64,000 bases of DNA from Perkinsela sp. pyNocScin1 (Eukaryota > Euglenozoa > Kinetoplastea > Prokinetoplastida > Perkinselidae), in assembly GCA_964019655.1 (NCBI GenBank), contig CAXHTR010000008.1:496001-560000 (forward strand), read 5' to 3'. Under the pieces are notes generated by a model. It had not been told where the DNA came from, searched no databases, and was given only the letters and a program-made list of their open reading frames with translations. Positions 34,316 to 43,171 of this stretch are shown here, piece after piece; within the stretch, counting starts at the first letter, position 1, and each line of letters opens with the position of its first letter. The position numbers and the translations under genes were made by a program.

Positions 34316-36217
34316 TTAGAGAGCGTTCCGCACTCGTACAAGGCCTTCAAAGAAATTCTCAAAAGAGTTCGTGACTCGCTCAATCTCAGCGCGCACTGCG
34401 GACACAATGGCCACGGCGACTTGCAGTGCAGAATCATCGCATGACACCTTGGCTTTGGCGATCTCTGCTATGTGCAGCCCCACTACTTGATGGACCCGCA
34501 TCAGTTTTTCTGCTATAAGATGTCTAGTGTGGAACGGGGGCAAATGGAGGGAGAGCACTGCTGGTGTGACCTGTACTAATAGGCCATATTCGTTGAGAAG
34601 CCAAACAATGGTGTTGTGCCATTCGCCATCGCTCATCCATGCGTGTGCCGAATTCGTGCCCTGATGCAGGACTTTGAAGGCTTGAAAGAGCTCCTGTATA
34701 GTCGAGGCGCAGAAAAGCCAGTTTGTCTGCGCGGCTGACGGTTCATGCGTTTCCGACCAGTCTTCAGCACAGCTGAAGGTCTGGAAAACGCTTCCCTCTC
34801 GCGGAAAAATACTTTGCACGAGAAAATCGAGCGTAAAAGTGGATGCTCCAGCCGAAATGTCCGGTGGCACTCGCAGCCAGAGATGTGGCTTCAGAGTGGA
34901 GCCAGCGTCATCGTTCATTTTATCAAATGGTTCCTTTCCGGCGTCGCTTCGCTGAATGGACTTTGTGCTTTGCTCCAGTGTGATAGCCGTGGCGACTGCT
35001 AGAATAACGCACTCGCGGAGCGGCACCTGCACGCTTTCCAGCCACCTGTGGAGTGCCGCGATGAGCCTTGTGGTGCTGACGTCACTCTTTGCGGTGCACT
35101 GTTTGATGACCGGAGCTAGCGACGGGAGCCTGCAGTCATCCACAAAGCGAGAGTGGGGGTCAAATTTATAGAATATCTCTTGCAAGCCCTCCTCTGGAGT
35201 TTGCCACTCCTTTGATGCATCCAAAATCCACTGCAAGACATGGATTCTCCACCCTGCGTCGAAAAGGAGATGAACTTTCTCCTGCAGGTCCAACTGCAGG
35301 AGAAATTTCGCCCTCGCTTTCGAGCAAGCGCTGCCCTTTGTGCCAATGTCTTTGAGAATCTCACTCCATGTGGCCTCAGTATCAGGATGCTCGTGCGCCA
35401 TCGGCAGATAAAATGGATTGTATCGGCTCACAATGCGCTTTTCGAAGCTCGGCTGCGGTACGTGCGTGGTCGTAATCATCGTGACGACAGCACTTGCATC
35501 TGCCATAAGGTTCAGTATGCTGTACAGGAGGCGCTGGCTCGTGCGGATCAGGACGTCTATATGACGGATGATGATGAGCACACGTTCTTTCCTGCTCGAG
35601 AGATAGCGCAAAAGAGACACAATCTCGTAAATGATAAGTCGTGTGGGCGCTTTCTGTCGATTTTCAAAATACTGCATGACAGAGGGACTGAGACCCGCTG
35701 TCCGCTTACTTCGTAATGAGTCGAGGTGAAGCATGAGATTATCCTCCTCGAGCTCGTGCCTTGCGCCCTGAAGTGGGCGAGGCTCAACTGGGCTGTCGTT
35801 TAGATCATCTTCTGATGAGCACTCGAGTGCCTCTCCAGCATCCCCCAGGAAGTCTCTATCTGTAAGCGACGTGCTTTCTGCGCTCTTTTGAAAGTTGTCG
35901 ATGTGCCCTTGCATTGCGTCCACAAGAGCGTAAAAAAACGACCGGGCATAGCTTTTCGTCATGATATTCCGCGGAAGCGCCGCGTGGTCAAAGTCCACAA
36001 CGATTCTTGTCGCAGGGAGCACTTTTTTGAGAGCACTCACGAGCATCTGCTTGCCACAGCCTTGGTGACCCCAGATCTGCAGAATGAATGACCCTCTCGC
36101 TGGATTCGCATCATAGTGCTGCAGCATTTCTCGTGCTGCGACGACCTTTGGATTCAACCGCTGTAGATATTTGAGTGTTTTATCTTCCGGCTCAACGCAT
36201 CGCCTCTTTCTCTTCAT
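34316..36217 (-). CDS. ORC4-like AAA+ origin recognition protein
   Basis: A 633-residue protein. Walker A is WGHQGCGKQ at 49-57, with Gln where Ser/Thr is usual. The region VLIIIRHIDVLIRTSQRLLYSILNL (from about 213) aligns with the ORC4 Walker B block (FxLDEFDLFxxxxxQxLLYNLxDI), but the Asp-Glu pair is Arg-His (218-219). KRIVSRY matches the ORC4 KRVKSRF arginine segment. The C-part would be the winged helix. ORC4 is part of the ring that marks origins and loads MCM. The ORC4 match is better than that for ORC1 or CDC6. The altered ATP motifs suggest weak or no ATP hydrolysis. Confidence 0.75.
   Translation of the reverse strand: MKRKRRCVEPEDKTLKYLQRLNPKVVAAREMLQHYDANPARGSFILQIWGHQGCGKQMLVSALKKVLPATRIVVDFDHAALPRNIMTKSYARSFFYALVDAMQGHIDNFQKSAESTSLTDRDFLGDAGEALECSSEDDLNDSPVEPRPLQGARHELEEDNLMLHLDSLRSKRTAGLSPSVMQYFENRQKAPTRLIIYEIVSLLRYLSSRKERVLIIIRHIDVLIRTSQRLLYSILNLMADASAVVTMITTTHVPQPSFEKRIVSRYNPFYLPMAHEHPDTEATWSEILKDIGTKGSACSKARAKFLLQLDLQEKVHLLFDAGWRIHVLQWILDASKEWQTPEEGLQEIFYKFDPHSRFVDDCRLPSLAPVIKQCTAKSDVSTTRLIAALHRWLESVQVPLRECVILAVATAITLEQSTKSIQRSDAGKEPFDKMNDDAGSTLKPHLWLRVPPDISAGASTFTLDFLVQSIFPREGSVFQTFSCAEDWSETHEPSAAQTNWLFCASTIQELFQAFKVLHQGTNSAHAWMSDGEWHNTIVWLLNEYGLLVQVTPAVLSLHLPPFHTRHLIAEKLMRVHQVVGLHIAEIAKAKVSCDDSALQVAVAIVSAVRAEIERVTNSFENFFEGLVRVRNAL
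35276..35305. repeat. 12-base inverted repeat in the ORC4-like gene
   Basis: TTTCTCCTGCAG (35276-35287) and its exact reverse complement CTGCAGGAGAAA (35294-35305) flank a 6-base loop, all inside coding sequence (the Leu-Leu-Gln-Leu-Asp-Leu-Gln-Glu region). The transcript could fold into a strong hairpin. Function unknown; codon choice for repeated Leu/Gln/Glu may be the cause. Confidence 0.8.
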
Positions 36218-36307
36218 AAGCTGACATTTATTTACAACAAAAACAGAAAAATATAGATTCCTTGCAGCGATTCATGTAGATCGAGTCTTTTCGAAAGGGG
36301 ACGTCAA

Positions 36308-37792
36308 TTATTTTACCACGATTCTTGCAATTCTTCCAATTTTTCTCCAGATTATGTCCAGAGCGAATGCAAAAACGTTTCGTATAAGCTGAAGCTCGTT
36401 CAACAGCACAAAAACAGCGATAGACACAAAGAAGCTGAGTGCGAGCCCGGCGAATGCCAGGCTGGGCGCAGCTGTTCCCAAGCGCAGGAAAGCGCTGCCG
36501 AGAATGTATGACAGATATGTGAAAATAAGGGTCTTGTGCATATGCTGTGGATGCTTAATGGCGCCGTGCACTTGTTTCCCCATCTGCAGCCGAATGAACT
36601 CAAAGACATACAACGAGCGCAGTAGGATGCAACCGGTGCTCACAAGCATAATGCACCCCAGTCCATAGAACTTGAGAATAATGTAACTTAGGGCAAGCTG
36701 CGTGCCAGCGAGGACCTCTATAAACTTCTGCCTTTGCGCTATTTGTTTGGCAGGAGCTTTCGAGCGGAAGAATGACTCAAGAATCCCATTCATGCCCATC
36801 GCGGGCAGCCGCATAAGGCTCATCTGTACCGCAAAAATATCGGACGGTTGAACAGGACACCCAAGGAGTGAAAGCACATGCTTGGGGTGGGATAGCAAAA
36901 ACGCGAATAGCATCGAGCACGTGGTGATCTGAAAATGCATAGCACCAGAGAGAGGCTCGCCCCCGGATTTACTCAGTGTTCCACCGCTTTGTGACCAAAT
37001 CACGTCGCAGGTCTCTTCCGCCAGCTTAAAAATAATGCGACTCACAAAACCCACAATAACGTTTGTTGCTATGTAGACTCGGAGGCTTGCTTTGTCAAGA
37101 AAGTAAAAGGCGACAAGGTTCTCGCTTTCTGAAAGAAGCAGGTTGCAAATGCATTCTCGCTGTAAGCTCCATGCTACTGAAAGAAGCTGAGAAGTAGTTT
37201 CAAGCTTGATCTGTATCGCGCGTCCTTTAGCACTGCTCATGGTCCATACTGTATACGCGCCGAACACCGACAAGCTGTATGCACATCGAGCGAGAACATA
37301 AGCTCTCAGGGGGTCTACGTGGGTCAATGCGATGCTATAATGCACAGTGCGCAGCATAGTGCACATTGTTTCAATCTTAACCTTAACGTGTGCCTCTTGC
37401 GCCGTAATTGCGCGGACCACAAAAGGCTCGATCAAAATCTCAAAGAGTCCTGCTATGCAAATGACTATACTTTCTCTCGTGGCGGCTGCTTGCCAGAAAA
37501 TAAACGCAACTGCGTATGTGAAAGTGTAGAGAATGAGGGAGAGTTTTCCAAGTAACTCAACCGAAGAACCCATACGTGTCTTGCTCCCAGAGTATCGTGA
37601 AGCTATCTTTCTTACCGCTTCTCTCGATATAAAGAGAACGCAGGTCACCGTCGTCTCATGACGCAAGATCTCGGCCTGCGACGAAGGTGTACTGTATCTC
37701 AGGGAAAAAAGAAGCCCCAATAGGGCGGCAATTTTTTGTAAGATGCTTGAGAAGAGCACCATCTTGATGTATGCCAATGCTTTAGATTCCAT
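36308..37792 (-). CDS. RFT1: Rft1 oligosaccharide-lipid protein
   Basis: A 494-residue polytopic protein with about 12 hydrophobic segments. FISREAVRKIASR near residue 55 matches the Rft1 block FLCREGxRxALxR, and IEPFVVRAITAQEAHVKVKIET near residue 120 matches the EPFxILxQxxLxxxxRVxxE block. Rft1 is needed for N-glycan assembly on dolichol at the ER (first proposed as a flippase for the Man5 lipid). With mevalonate kinase (dolichol supply) and Sec11 it shows an ordinary ER in this organism. Confidence 0.9.
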   Translation of the reverse strand: MESKALAYIKMVLFSSILQKIAALLGLLFSLRYSTPSSQAEILRHETTVTCVLFISREAVRKIASRYSGSKTRMGSSVELLGKLSLILYTFTYAVAFIFWQAAATRESIVICIAGLFEILIEPFVVRAITAQEAHVKVKIETMCTMLRTVHYSIALTHVDPLRAYVLARCAYSLSVFGAYTVWTMSSAKGRAIQIKLETTSQLLSVAWSLQRECICNLLLSESENLVAFYFLDKASLRVYIATNVIVGFVSRIIFKLAEETCDVIWSQSGGTLSKSGGEPLSGAMHFQITTCSMLFAFLLSHPKHVLSLLGCPVQPSDIFAVQMSLMRLPAMGMNGILESFFRSKAPAKQIAQRQKFIEVLAGTQLALSYIILKFYGLGCIMLVSTGCILLRSLYVFEFIRLQMGKQVHGAIKHPQHMHKTLIFTYLSYILGSAFLRLGTAAPSLAFAGLALSFFVSIAVFVLLNELQLIRNVFAFALDIIWRKIGRIARIVVK

Positions 37793-37892
37793 GGCCCTAT
37801 CAAATTCACATTGACTTACTTAAAAGGAATAAAAAGGCGAAGAAATGTGACCAAGTAGACTTCGTATATTGGCGCTGGTGATACGCATGGCA

Positions 37893-39269
37893 TTATTCCA
37901 CTGTTCGGACAATGCGGGCCTCCTTGATACTCTTTTTCTCTACCCCTTTCTTCCCCTTTTCGCCACCGAACGTCTTGACTCGGTAATCCCGCTTTCGTTC
38001 ATTGGCAAGCACGTGATGCTTGATGCGGTTGGCTGTTCTGATGTACTTCGGTACCTTACGATGCTGGTCAATACGCTTTATCTCAGGTAGATGCGCGTAT
38101 CGCCGCTTCAAGGACTCATGGTAATCGAGCTTACGCTGCTCATTGGCGTGCAGAGGTCGTAGCGAGTTCGATGCTTTTGATTTCCACACACGAACGCATG
38201 CGTCTTCGCTTCCGCTTATGATGAATTCATTGTCAAGACTCCATCGTACACTCCAGCACTTGTGCATGCGTTTCGTATGGTACATGTCACGGCTCTTGTG
38301 AGAGCTTGTTGACTCATTCCATATTCTGACGGTACGGTCGAAGGAGCAGGAGGCAAATTCACGCCCCGTTGGTGAGTAATCTACGTCAGTGACAGATGAA
38401 ATATGCGAAGTAAAAACGTGCTTCGCCTTCGTGAAGTAGCGTATGTCAAACATATACACGTTCCAGTCGTCATTGCCGCAAATGAATGTCGAAGGGTTCA
38501 TTGGGTTCCATGAGAGACAGCCGCTCTTCATTTGAAGCACGACTTTATGGAGTGCAGCGCTCGTACGTGTGTCGTAAATGACAACACCACGCTCGCGCGT
38601 CGTTAAAGCAACGAGGTTAGCTTCAACAGGGTTGCACTTAGCGTGAATAATCGGATCAGAGTCCCAACTAAAGCTCTGAATTGGCTGTGAATGCTTCAAG
38701 TCCCATATTTCGAGTTGATTACCGGTGGTCACAAACCGAGACTGGTTGGCGAAATGGTCAATAGACATAAAAGGAAAGGTCCCAGTGTACTCTGCAACAG
38801 GCTTCACCTCATTTTCATCGTATGTATCGTTGCCGAGTGCGCTTGTGAAATCTTGATCCCACAATCGCACATTGCTATCCTGGCTACAAGAAAGAATGCC
38901 TGAGCTATCGGGCGTGACTACAATACCGTTGATAAAGTGCCGATGCGCTGTACTTATATTCTTTATGAGCCTCCTTCGTGCTATATCCCACACGCAGAGC
39001 GTTCCATCATAGCTCCCAGAGACTGCTCGACCGAGAATGTTTTTATCAAGGGCAATACAAGAGACCGAGTCTAGATGACTTTGCAAGGAGCAAACGAATG
39101 GTTTCGCAAACATTCGCTCCATTTTGACAGCTCGGAGCGCCCGCTGATACTCAACCTGCTTGGCCATGGGGTTTTGGTGCGGCTCAAGATTGCGATGAAT
39201 CCTTGCCATACCCTGTGCTCGCGTCTTAGTCCAGTCCCGCTCACTTCTCTGCAAGAATTCAATTTTCAT
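37893..39269 (-). CDS. SOF1: WD-repeat ribosome biogenesis protein Sof1/DCAF13
   Basis: A 458-residue protein. The N-part (MKIEFLQRSERDW, then RNLEPHQNP and LRAVKMERMFAKPFV) is diagnostic for Sof1. WD repeats follow (for example GSYDGTLCVWDI, SCSQDSNVRLWD and SCSFDRTVRIWN), building a seven-blade propeller. The basic C-tail (KRRYAHLPEIKRIDQHRKVPK) is the Sof1-like domain (LKERYxHxPEIxRIxRHRxxPK). It is part of the small-subunit processome in the nucleolus. It overlaps no neighbour. Confidence 0.97.
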   Translation of the reverse strand: MKIEFLQRSERDWTKTRAQGMARIHRNLEPHQNPMAKQVEYQRALRAVKMERMFAKPFVCSLQSHLDSVSCIALDKNILGRAVSGSYDGTLCVWDIARRRLIKNISTAHRHFINGIVVTPDSSGILSCSQDSNVRLWDQDFTSALGNDTYDENEVKPVAEYTGTFPFMSIDHFANQSRFVTTGNQLEIWDLKHSQPIQSFSWDSDPIIHAKCNPVEANLVALTTRERGVVIYDTRTSAALHKVVLQMKSGCLSWNPMNPSTFICGNDDWNVYMFDIRYFTKAKHVFTSHISSVTDVDYSPTGREFASCSFDRTVRIWNESTSSHKSRDMYHTKRMHKCWSVRWSLDNEFIISGSEDACVRVWKSKASNSLRPLHANEQRKLDYHESLKRRYAHLPEIKRIDQHRKVPKYIRTANRIKHHVLANERKRDYRVKTFGGEKGKKGVEKKSIKEARIVRTVE

Positions 39270-39338
39270 TTGAGTGTTATGAATTTTTTAAGATTTGATA
39301 GCATTGAGAGCGAAACTTTAAGCCCGATTTAGGTCAGA

Positions 39339-40841
39339 TTAACTACGTGGCTCAGTGGGAAACTTCAAAGTATGTGCACTTCGGCGAAGCTCTGGTACTT
39401 TATACTCGATTATGCGTGAAAGGGACTGCAGGGCACTTTTTTTCGTCCGCGGAACTGAAGACAGATTGGAGAGGCCCGGTTTTAACTCCTCGTTTAGCAT
39501 TGGCTTTATCTTACCCCACACGGACTTCCAATCTGTGATTCGCTGGTACACACCTTGTCGAATAATTTCAAACTCTATTGTGCTAATGGAAGGTTTGAAC
39601 CGATTTCTGACAAGAATACTTCCATACACACCGATTGCAGATCCAAGTATGCCAAAGAGAAAAGCTGCTGCTAAATGACGAGGTTCAGAGCCAAACAAGT
39701 ACACAGGAAGAATGCACAAGGTGCCGATAATGATGACAGAGCAAAGAGTGTAAAGGGCCTGAATAAACTTGCAGATACGGTCTTGTTTTTTAAGGTGGTT
39801 TATACTGAAACACAAAATATACAATTTTCGGCAGGATTCGTCCAATTCGGACAAAAGATTATCTATCCGTCGAATCGGAGCAGAGTAAATGTCTTTGATT
39901 ATTTCTGATCTTGATGATTCAATATGGGCCGCTTGACTCTGTTTGCTGCTCTCAAATGACTTCGTATATGTAATGTAGATACGTGGAAGGTCCTTATGAC
40001 AGAGAACTTTGGCAAGATTCCAGCAAAGCGTCCCGTAACATCTCGCAAAATCATTCATGCGTTGGAACACGTCTATTTTGTTAAATAGTATGATAAATTT
40101 ATGCTCCAATCCAACCAGAGAGTGCGTCAGAATATCTAAGGTTTCCCCAGTTGTGCCAGGATTACTCGGATCAAAGAGTAGGAGAATCAAGTCACATCTT
40201 CTTCCGAGCCAGCGAACAACCTCTTTGAAGTCATAACCCCTTTCATTAGACAATGCATGGCTATTCTTTACACTATTGCTTTTGCCTTGCTGAGGGGTGT
40301 CAATCATTCCAGGGGAGTCGATGAGCATGATGTCGTAAGGGAGAGTGCTATCAGAATCCGGGAGCTTCCGAGTCTTCACCCGAAAATTCGAAAGAAATGC
40401 ATCACCAAATGATCTCAGCTCGCTAAAACCATACTTTGGATTGCTTACAGCTGTTTGTCCGTCTTCCGTTATACTTGCATCACCACGAATAATTGCGGTA
40501 AACCCATCATCTGTGGGGGCGACTCCTGTCTCTTGTACTGTGACACCAAGGAGAGAGTTAATAAACGTCGATTTTCCGCTGCTGTGGTTTCCCAGGAGCA
40601 ACACCATGGGCGTCTTTGCATGTGTTCGCAGATAGACTGATGATATCGGATGTATTAAGGGCTCATGGGGCAGAATCATTTTATCCGTTAGGTCGCCAAC
40701 TTCTGCATCAATATCATCGATTTGAGCTTGAAATTTGGCACTGCCATGGGCCAGTCTTTTTTGAAGAACGTAGCTCAAGGTCGAGCTAAACCGACGGTTC
40801 ACAGCCACCGAGAAAGGAGCGTATGTGAACTTTCTATACAT
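39339..40841 (-). CDS. Mitofusin-like dynamin-family GTPase
   Basis: A 500-residue protein. The start at 40841 is chosen because it is clear of the upstream gene (stop at 40930) and begins a basic, Ser-rich segment (FTYAPFSVAVNRRFSS) like a mitochondrial presequence; the frame stays open further upstream without a good start. Large GTPase motifs: P-loop GNHSSGKST at about 84-92, a following APTDDG switch I, LIDSPGMID, and FNKID. Two adjacent membrane segments lie around 375-430, followed by about 100 residues. This plan (GTPase, paired membrane helices, tail) is like mitofusin and the T. brucei mitofusin-like protein. An EHD-like GTPase is the main alternative. It may shape or fuse mitochondria. 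Confidence 0.6.
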   Translation of the reverse strand: MYRKFTYAPFSVAVNRRFSSTLSYVLQKRLAHGSAKFQAQIDDIDAEVGDLTDKMILPHEPLIHPISSVYLRTHAKTPMVLLLGNHSSGKSTFINSLLGVTVQETGVAPTDDGFTAIIRGDASITEDGQTAVSNPKYGFSELRSFGDAFLSNFRVKTRKLPDSDSTLPYDIMLIDSPGMIDTPQQGKSNSVKNSHALSNERGYDFKEVVRWLGRRCDLILLLFDPSNPGTTGETLDILTHSLVGLEHKFIILFNKIDVFQRMNDFARCYGTLCWNLAKVLCHKDLPRIYITYTKSFESSKQSQAAHIESSRSEIIKDIYSAPIRRIDNLLSELDESCRKLYILCFSINHLKKQDRICKFIQALYTLCSVIIIGTLCILPVYLFGSEPRHLAAAFLFGILGSAIGVYGSILVRNRFKPSISTIEFEIIRQGVYQRITDWKSVWGKIKPMLNEELKPGLSNLSSVPRTKKSALQSLSRIIEYKVPELRRSAHTLKFPTEPRS

Positions 40842-40929
40842 AGGCAATATAAAGACCGAAAGTGGAAGAAACGCGCTAGCTGTGTTTGGGCCGAAGGGTA
40901 TGAAACATGGTTGTTCAAAAAGCAAGGTT

Positions 40930-41562
40930 TTAACACTTGGCCTTCTGCCGAGAAAAACCATCAAAAGCATAATTGATTCCAGCACTTTGGTTCTTTTCAT
41001 TTGTCCGCGCTTCAAGAGCAATCATCTTATCGAGTGCACCGATTACCTCCACACGAGACGACCGGTGCTCTTTTAGAGGTGGTGATATGTATCCGTTGAG
41101 ACGGCGAATTTTATCGCTGCGCTTGCGCTTCTCTTGATCGGGCCTAAAAAAGATTTTCGTATTCGTAGGCTTATGATGATTGGCAACAAGCGCTTTACCT
41201 TGTAAAAAGCAGCCGTTGAGCTCATCTATCGCAGCCTGAGCATCTTCAGGGCACTCGAATTGAATAAATCCATACCCACGTGAGCCACCAGTGGATGGAC
41301 TTCGAGAAATGACGAGATTTTTCACTGAGCCGAACTGCATCACAAATTTCTGCAGAGCACCCTCGGTAAAGTTTCTTGGGATTCTACCCACGTATATCAC
41401 ATTCTCGAGAGCCTCATCACCTGCATGAGACTTCACTTTCATGTTACCATTGCTGACTAACGGACTTTTTTTAGACTGATTTACCATTGATCTAGAAAGA
41501 ACGTGAATCAAAGCACTAAACCTATACGAGAAGCTACATTTTTGTATAGGATTTAGATTCAT
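40930..41562 (-). CDS. Nop15/NIFK-like RRM protein
   Basis: A 210-residue protein with one RRM at about 55-135. RNP2 is VIYVGRIP and RNP1 is SRGYGFIQF. The linking sequence (FGSVKNLVISRSPSTGG, GKALVANHHKP) is closest to Nop15/NIFK, whose RRM begins LYIGHLPxxFxExxLxxFFxQFGxV and is followed by a basic tail. These proteins act in 5.8S and 25S rRNA processing in the nucleolus. The first 50 residues are not diagnostic and an internal ATG could be the real start. Confidence 0.8.
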   Translation of the reverse strand: MNLNPIQKCSFSYRFSALIHVLSRSMVNQSKKSPLVSNGNMKVKSHAGDEALENVIYVGRIPRNFTEGALQKFVMQFGSVKNLVISRSPSTGGSRGYGFIQFECPEDAQAAIDELNGCFLQGKALVANHHKPTNTKIFFRPDQEKRKRSDKIRRLNGYISPPLKEHRSSRVEVIGALDKMIALEARTNEKNQSAGINYAFDGFSRQKAKC

Positions 41563-41763
41563 AAATCTCTCACTAATTTTTTCATGCTTACGATAATACC
41601 TGTTGCTCTCAATCGTAAGAGGTGCAATGGGAGAGTAGAAAGCATTTTATACTATAGCATTTTGCAGGCTAAGGAAACATCTTTAGTTTCATGAATCAAT
41701 CCAACTTACAGTTGGGCAGTGTACACCATGGTCTGTACCGCGTCTTTAGGACGGCTTACTGAG

Positions 41764-42081
41764 CTATGAAGACCCTTCCTTATTTTTCGGCCGAAAATCA
41801 CCATTAGTTTCACAATATATCGCGTCATTTTCATGCCACATCATGCGATCCCATTCTACAGATTTAATTTCCTCTTCCATTGATTTTTTTCGTGCGCGTT
41901 TTCTCATCTCAGCTCGTGGATTCGCGCACTTTTTAATTTCGTCTGCGGAGAAATAGAGAGTATTCGAATTCCGCACTGTATTCAGATACAAAGAGCCGAA
42001 TTTAAGAAGCTGCCGATTTGTCGTTTCATAGCTAAATCTCAAATTGAATTTCGTTTTGTAAAATTTCACAGCGCCTGACAT
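41764..42081 (-). CDS. Unknown small basic protein
   Basis: A 105-residue protein from the ATG at 42081 that I do not recognise. It is rich in Lys, Arg and aromatic residues (KFYKTKFNLRFSYETTNRQLLKFG), with a Lys/Arg-rich helix (EMRKRARKKSMEEE) in the middle and a WDRMMWHEND stretch. A small mitochondrial or ribosome-related protein is possible, but nothing fixes this. Its ATG is 16 bases from that of the divergent gene at 42098, so one start may be wrong. Confidence 0.5.
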   Translation of the reverse strand: MSGAVKFYKTKFNLRFSYETTNRQLLKFGSLYLNTVRNSNTLYFSADEIKKCANPRAEMRKRARKKSMEEEIKSVEWDRMMWHENDAIYCETNGDFRPKNKEGSS

Positions 42082-42097
42082 TGTGAATATTAAGATA
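42082..42097. promoter_or_regulatory. Extremely short divergent switch
   Basis: Only 16 bases separate the two divergent ATGs (42081 minus, 42098 plus). The 5' leaders must overlap the opposite coding sequences. A pyrimidine-rich tract ending in CACAG (42066-42070) is a possible trans-splice acceptor for the plus gene. If both starts are right, transcription start signals must lie inside genes. Confidence 0.4.
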
Positions 42098-42511
42098 ATG
42101 TGCACTATGAATTCAGTACCACTGTATCTTATTACATTTTTAATAGTAATGCTAGACCACACGAATCTAATCGATGATGCCGCACTTCATAGCTCGGGCA
42201 ATCTGATACAAGCTGAAAAGATATTCCAAGATGACTACAGCTCTATGAAAAACCAACCAGATTCATATTTCGAGCGAATTTATGACAAGCAAATTGATTA
42301 TTTTCAAGTATTCAGAGCAGATGATAGATCCGTAAATAGGACACCGAAGGAAGCTGTAGATATTGTTCAAAAACATTCGAATTTGACGAGCGCAGGGGAT
42401 CTTAGCGATAAGCTCACGTATTTTGAGCCAAGGTTATCCTATCGAATAGACTTGACTATCTTTGAGTCAAGGTTGGCGTGTTGTGGTGAGGAGCCACTAG
42501 GGAATTTTTGA
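42098..42511 (+). CDS. Unknown small protein with signal peptide
   Basis: A 137-residue protein, not recognised. Residues 4-20 (SVPLYLITFLIVML in the core) form a hydrophobic segment after a short N-end, so it looks secreted or membrane-anchored. The rest is polar, with one N-glycosylation motif (Asn-Leu-Thr) and two adjacent Cys near the end. The last third shows a short internal duplication (YFEPRLS and IFESRLA) backed by similar DNA. It could also start three codons later at the ATG at 42107. Confidence 0.5.
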   Translation: MCTMNSVPLYLITFLIVMLDHTNLIDDAALHSSGNLIQAEKIFQDDYSSMKNQPDSYFERIYDKQIDYFQVFRADDRSVNRTPKEAVDIVQKHSNLTSAGDLSDKLTYFEPRLSYRIDLTIFESRLACCGEEPLGNF

Positions 42512-42650
42512 ATAGACTTAAATTCTTCTTTTACTCTCGCTCGGTAGCATAAGAAATTCTTAATTTTTCATTAGAATGCAAACATTGCCTTCTCACTTCT
42601 AAATCGACGGTACGTGCTTTTATCAGGAAGATTGTGCCTAGAAAACTTTA

Positions 42651-43094
42651 ATGGATAAGCACTTTTGGACCAAAGTATTCATATCCAAGCAGTCCCTCAC
42701 TGAATTTTACGGGCCGCATGACTATGAAATTTTAGAGAGCTTGTTGGATTTCGGTGTCTTTGTGAGCAAAGACAGCAAAAGATTCACAATTTGGATGAAG
42801 TTGGGAAACAATCGGTACATTGAAAGTGAGGTAGTGTGGAAAACGTTCGATGAAAACCTTAAAACAACAGATTTCAGTGGGGTGAAATGGAAGAGGCTTA
42901 TCTCACAAACCCAGCCGATGAATCAGGAAAAGACCATTCCAACAGCGAAAAGCTTGAGTGATTTCAGGAAATCAAGACACACTTTTTTCCTTTATTTCAT
43001 GTATGCACTGGAATATGAGTGTGAATGTGTTCTCACTTCACTTCTACTGGAGCTTTGGAGGCAGCCGTTCATTTCAATTGAGGACTTGGCTTGA
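42651..43094 (+). CDS. Unknown protein
   Basis: A 147-residue protein, not recognised. The first half alternates charged and aromatic residues and looks folded (FYGPHDYEILESLLDFGVFV); the end has two mildly hydrophobic helices (FFLYFMYALEYECECVLTSLLLELW). No signal peptide or known motif is visible. It lies in sequence between the signal-peptide gene and coproporphyrinogen oxidase on the plus strand and starts at a clear ATG. Confidence 0.6.
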   Translation: MDKHFWTKVFISKQSLTEFYGPHDYEILESLLDFGVFVSKDSKRFTIWMKLGNNRYIESEVVWKTFDENLKTTDFSGVKWKRLISQTQPMNQEKTIPTAKSLSDFRKSRHTFFLYFMYALEYECECVLTSLLLELWRQPFISIEDLA

Positions 43095-43171
43095 TGTTAG
43101 CGTTCCTGATCTAACAAAGTGCGGTCGCTATTGACTATCAGTTATCCTTTTCAACGCTTCATTTTTAACGA

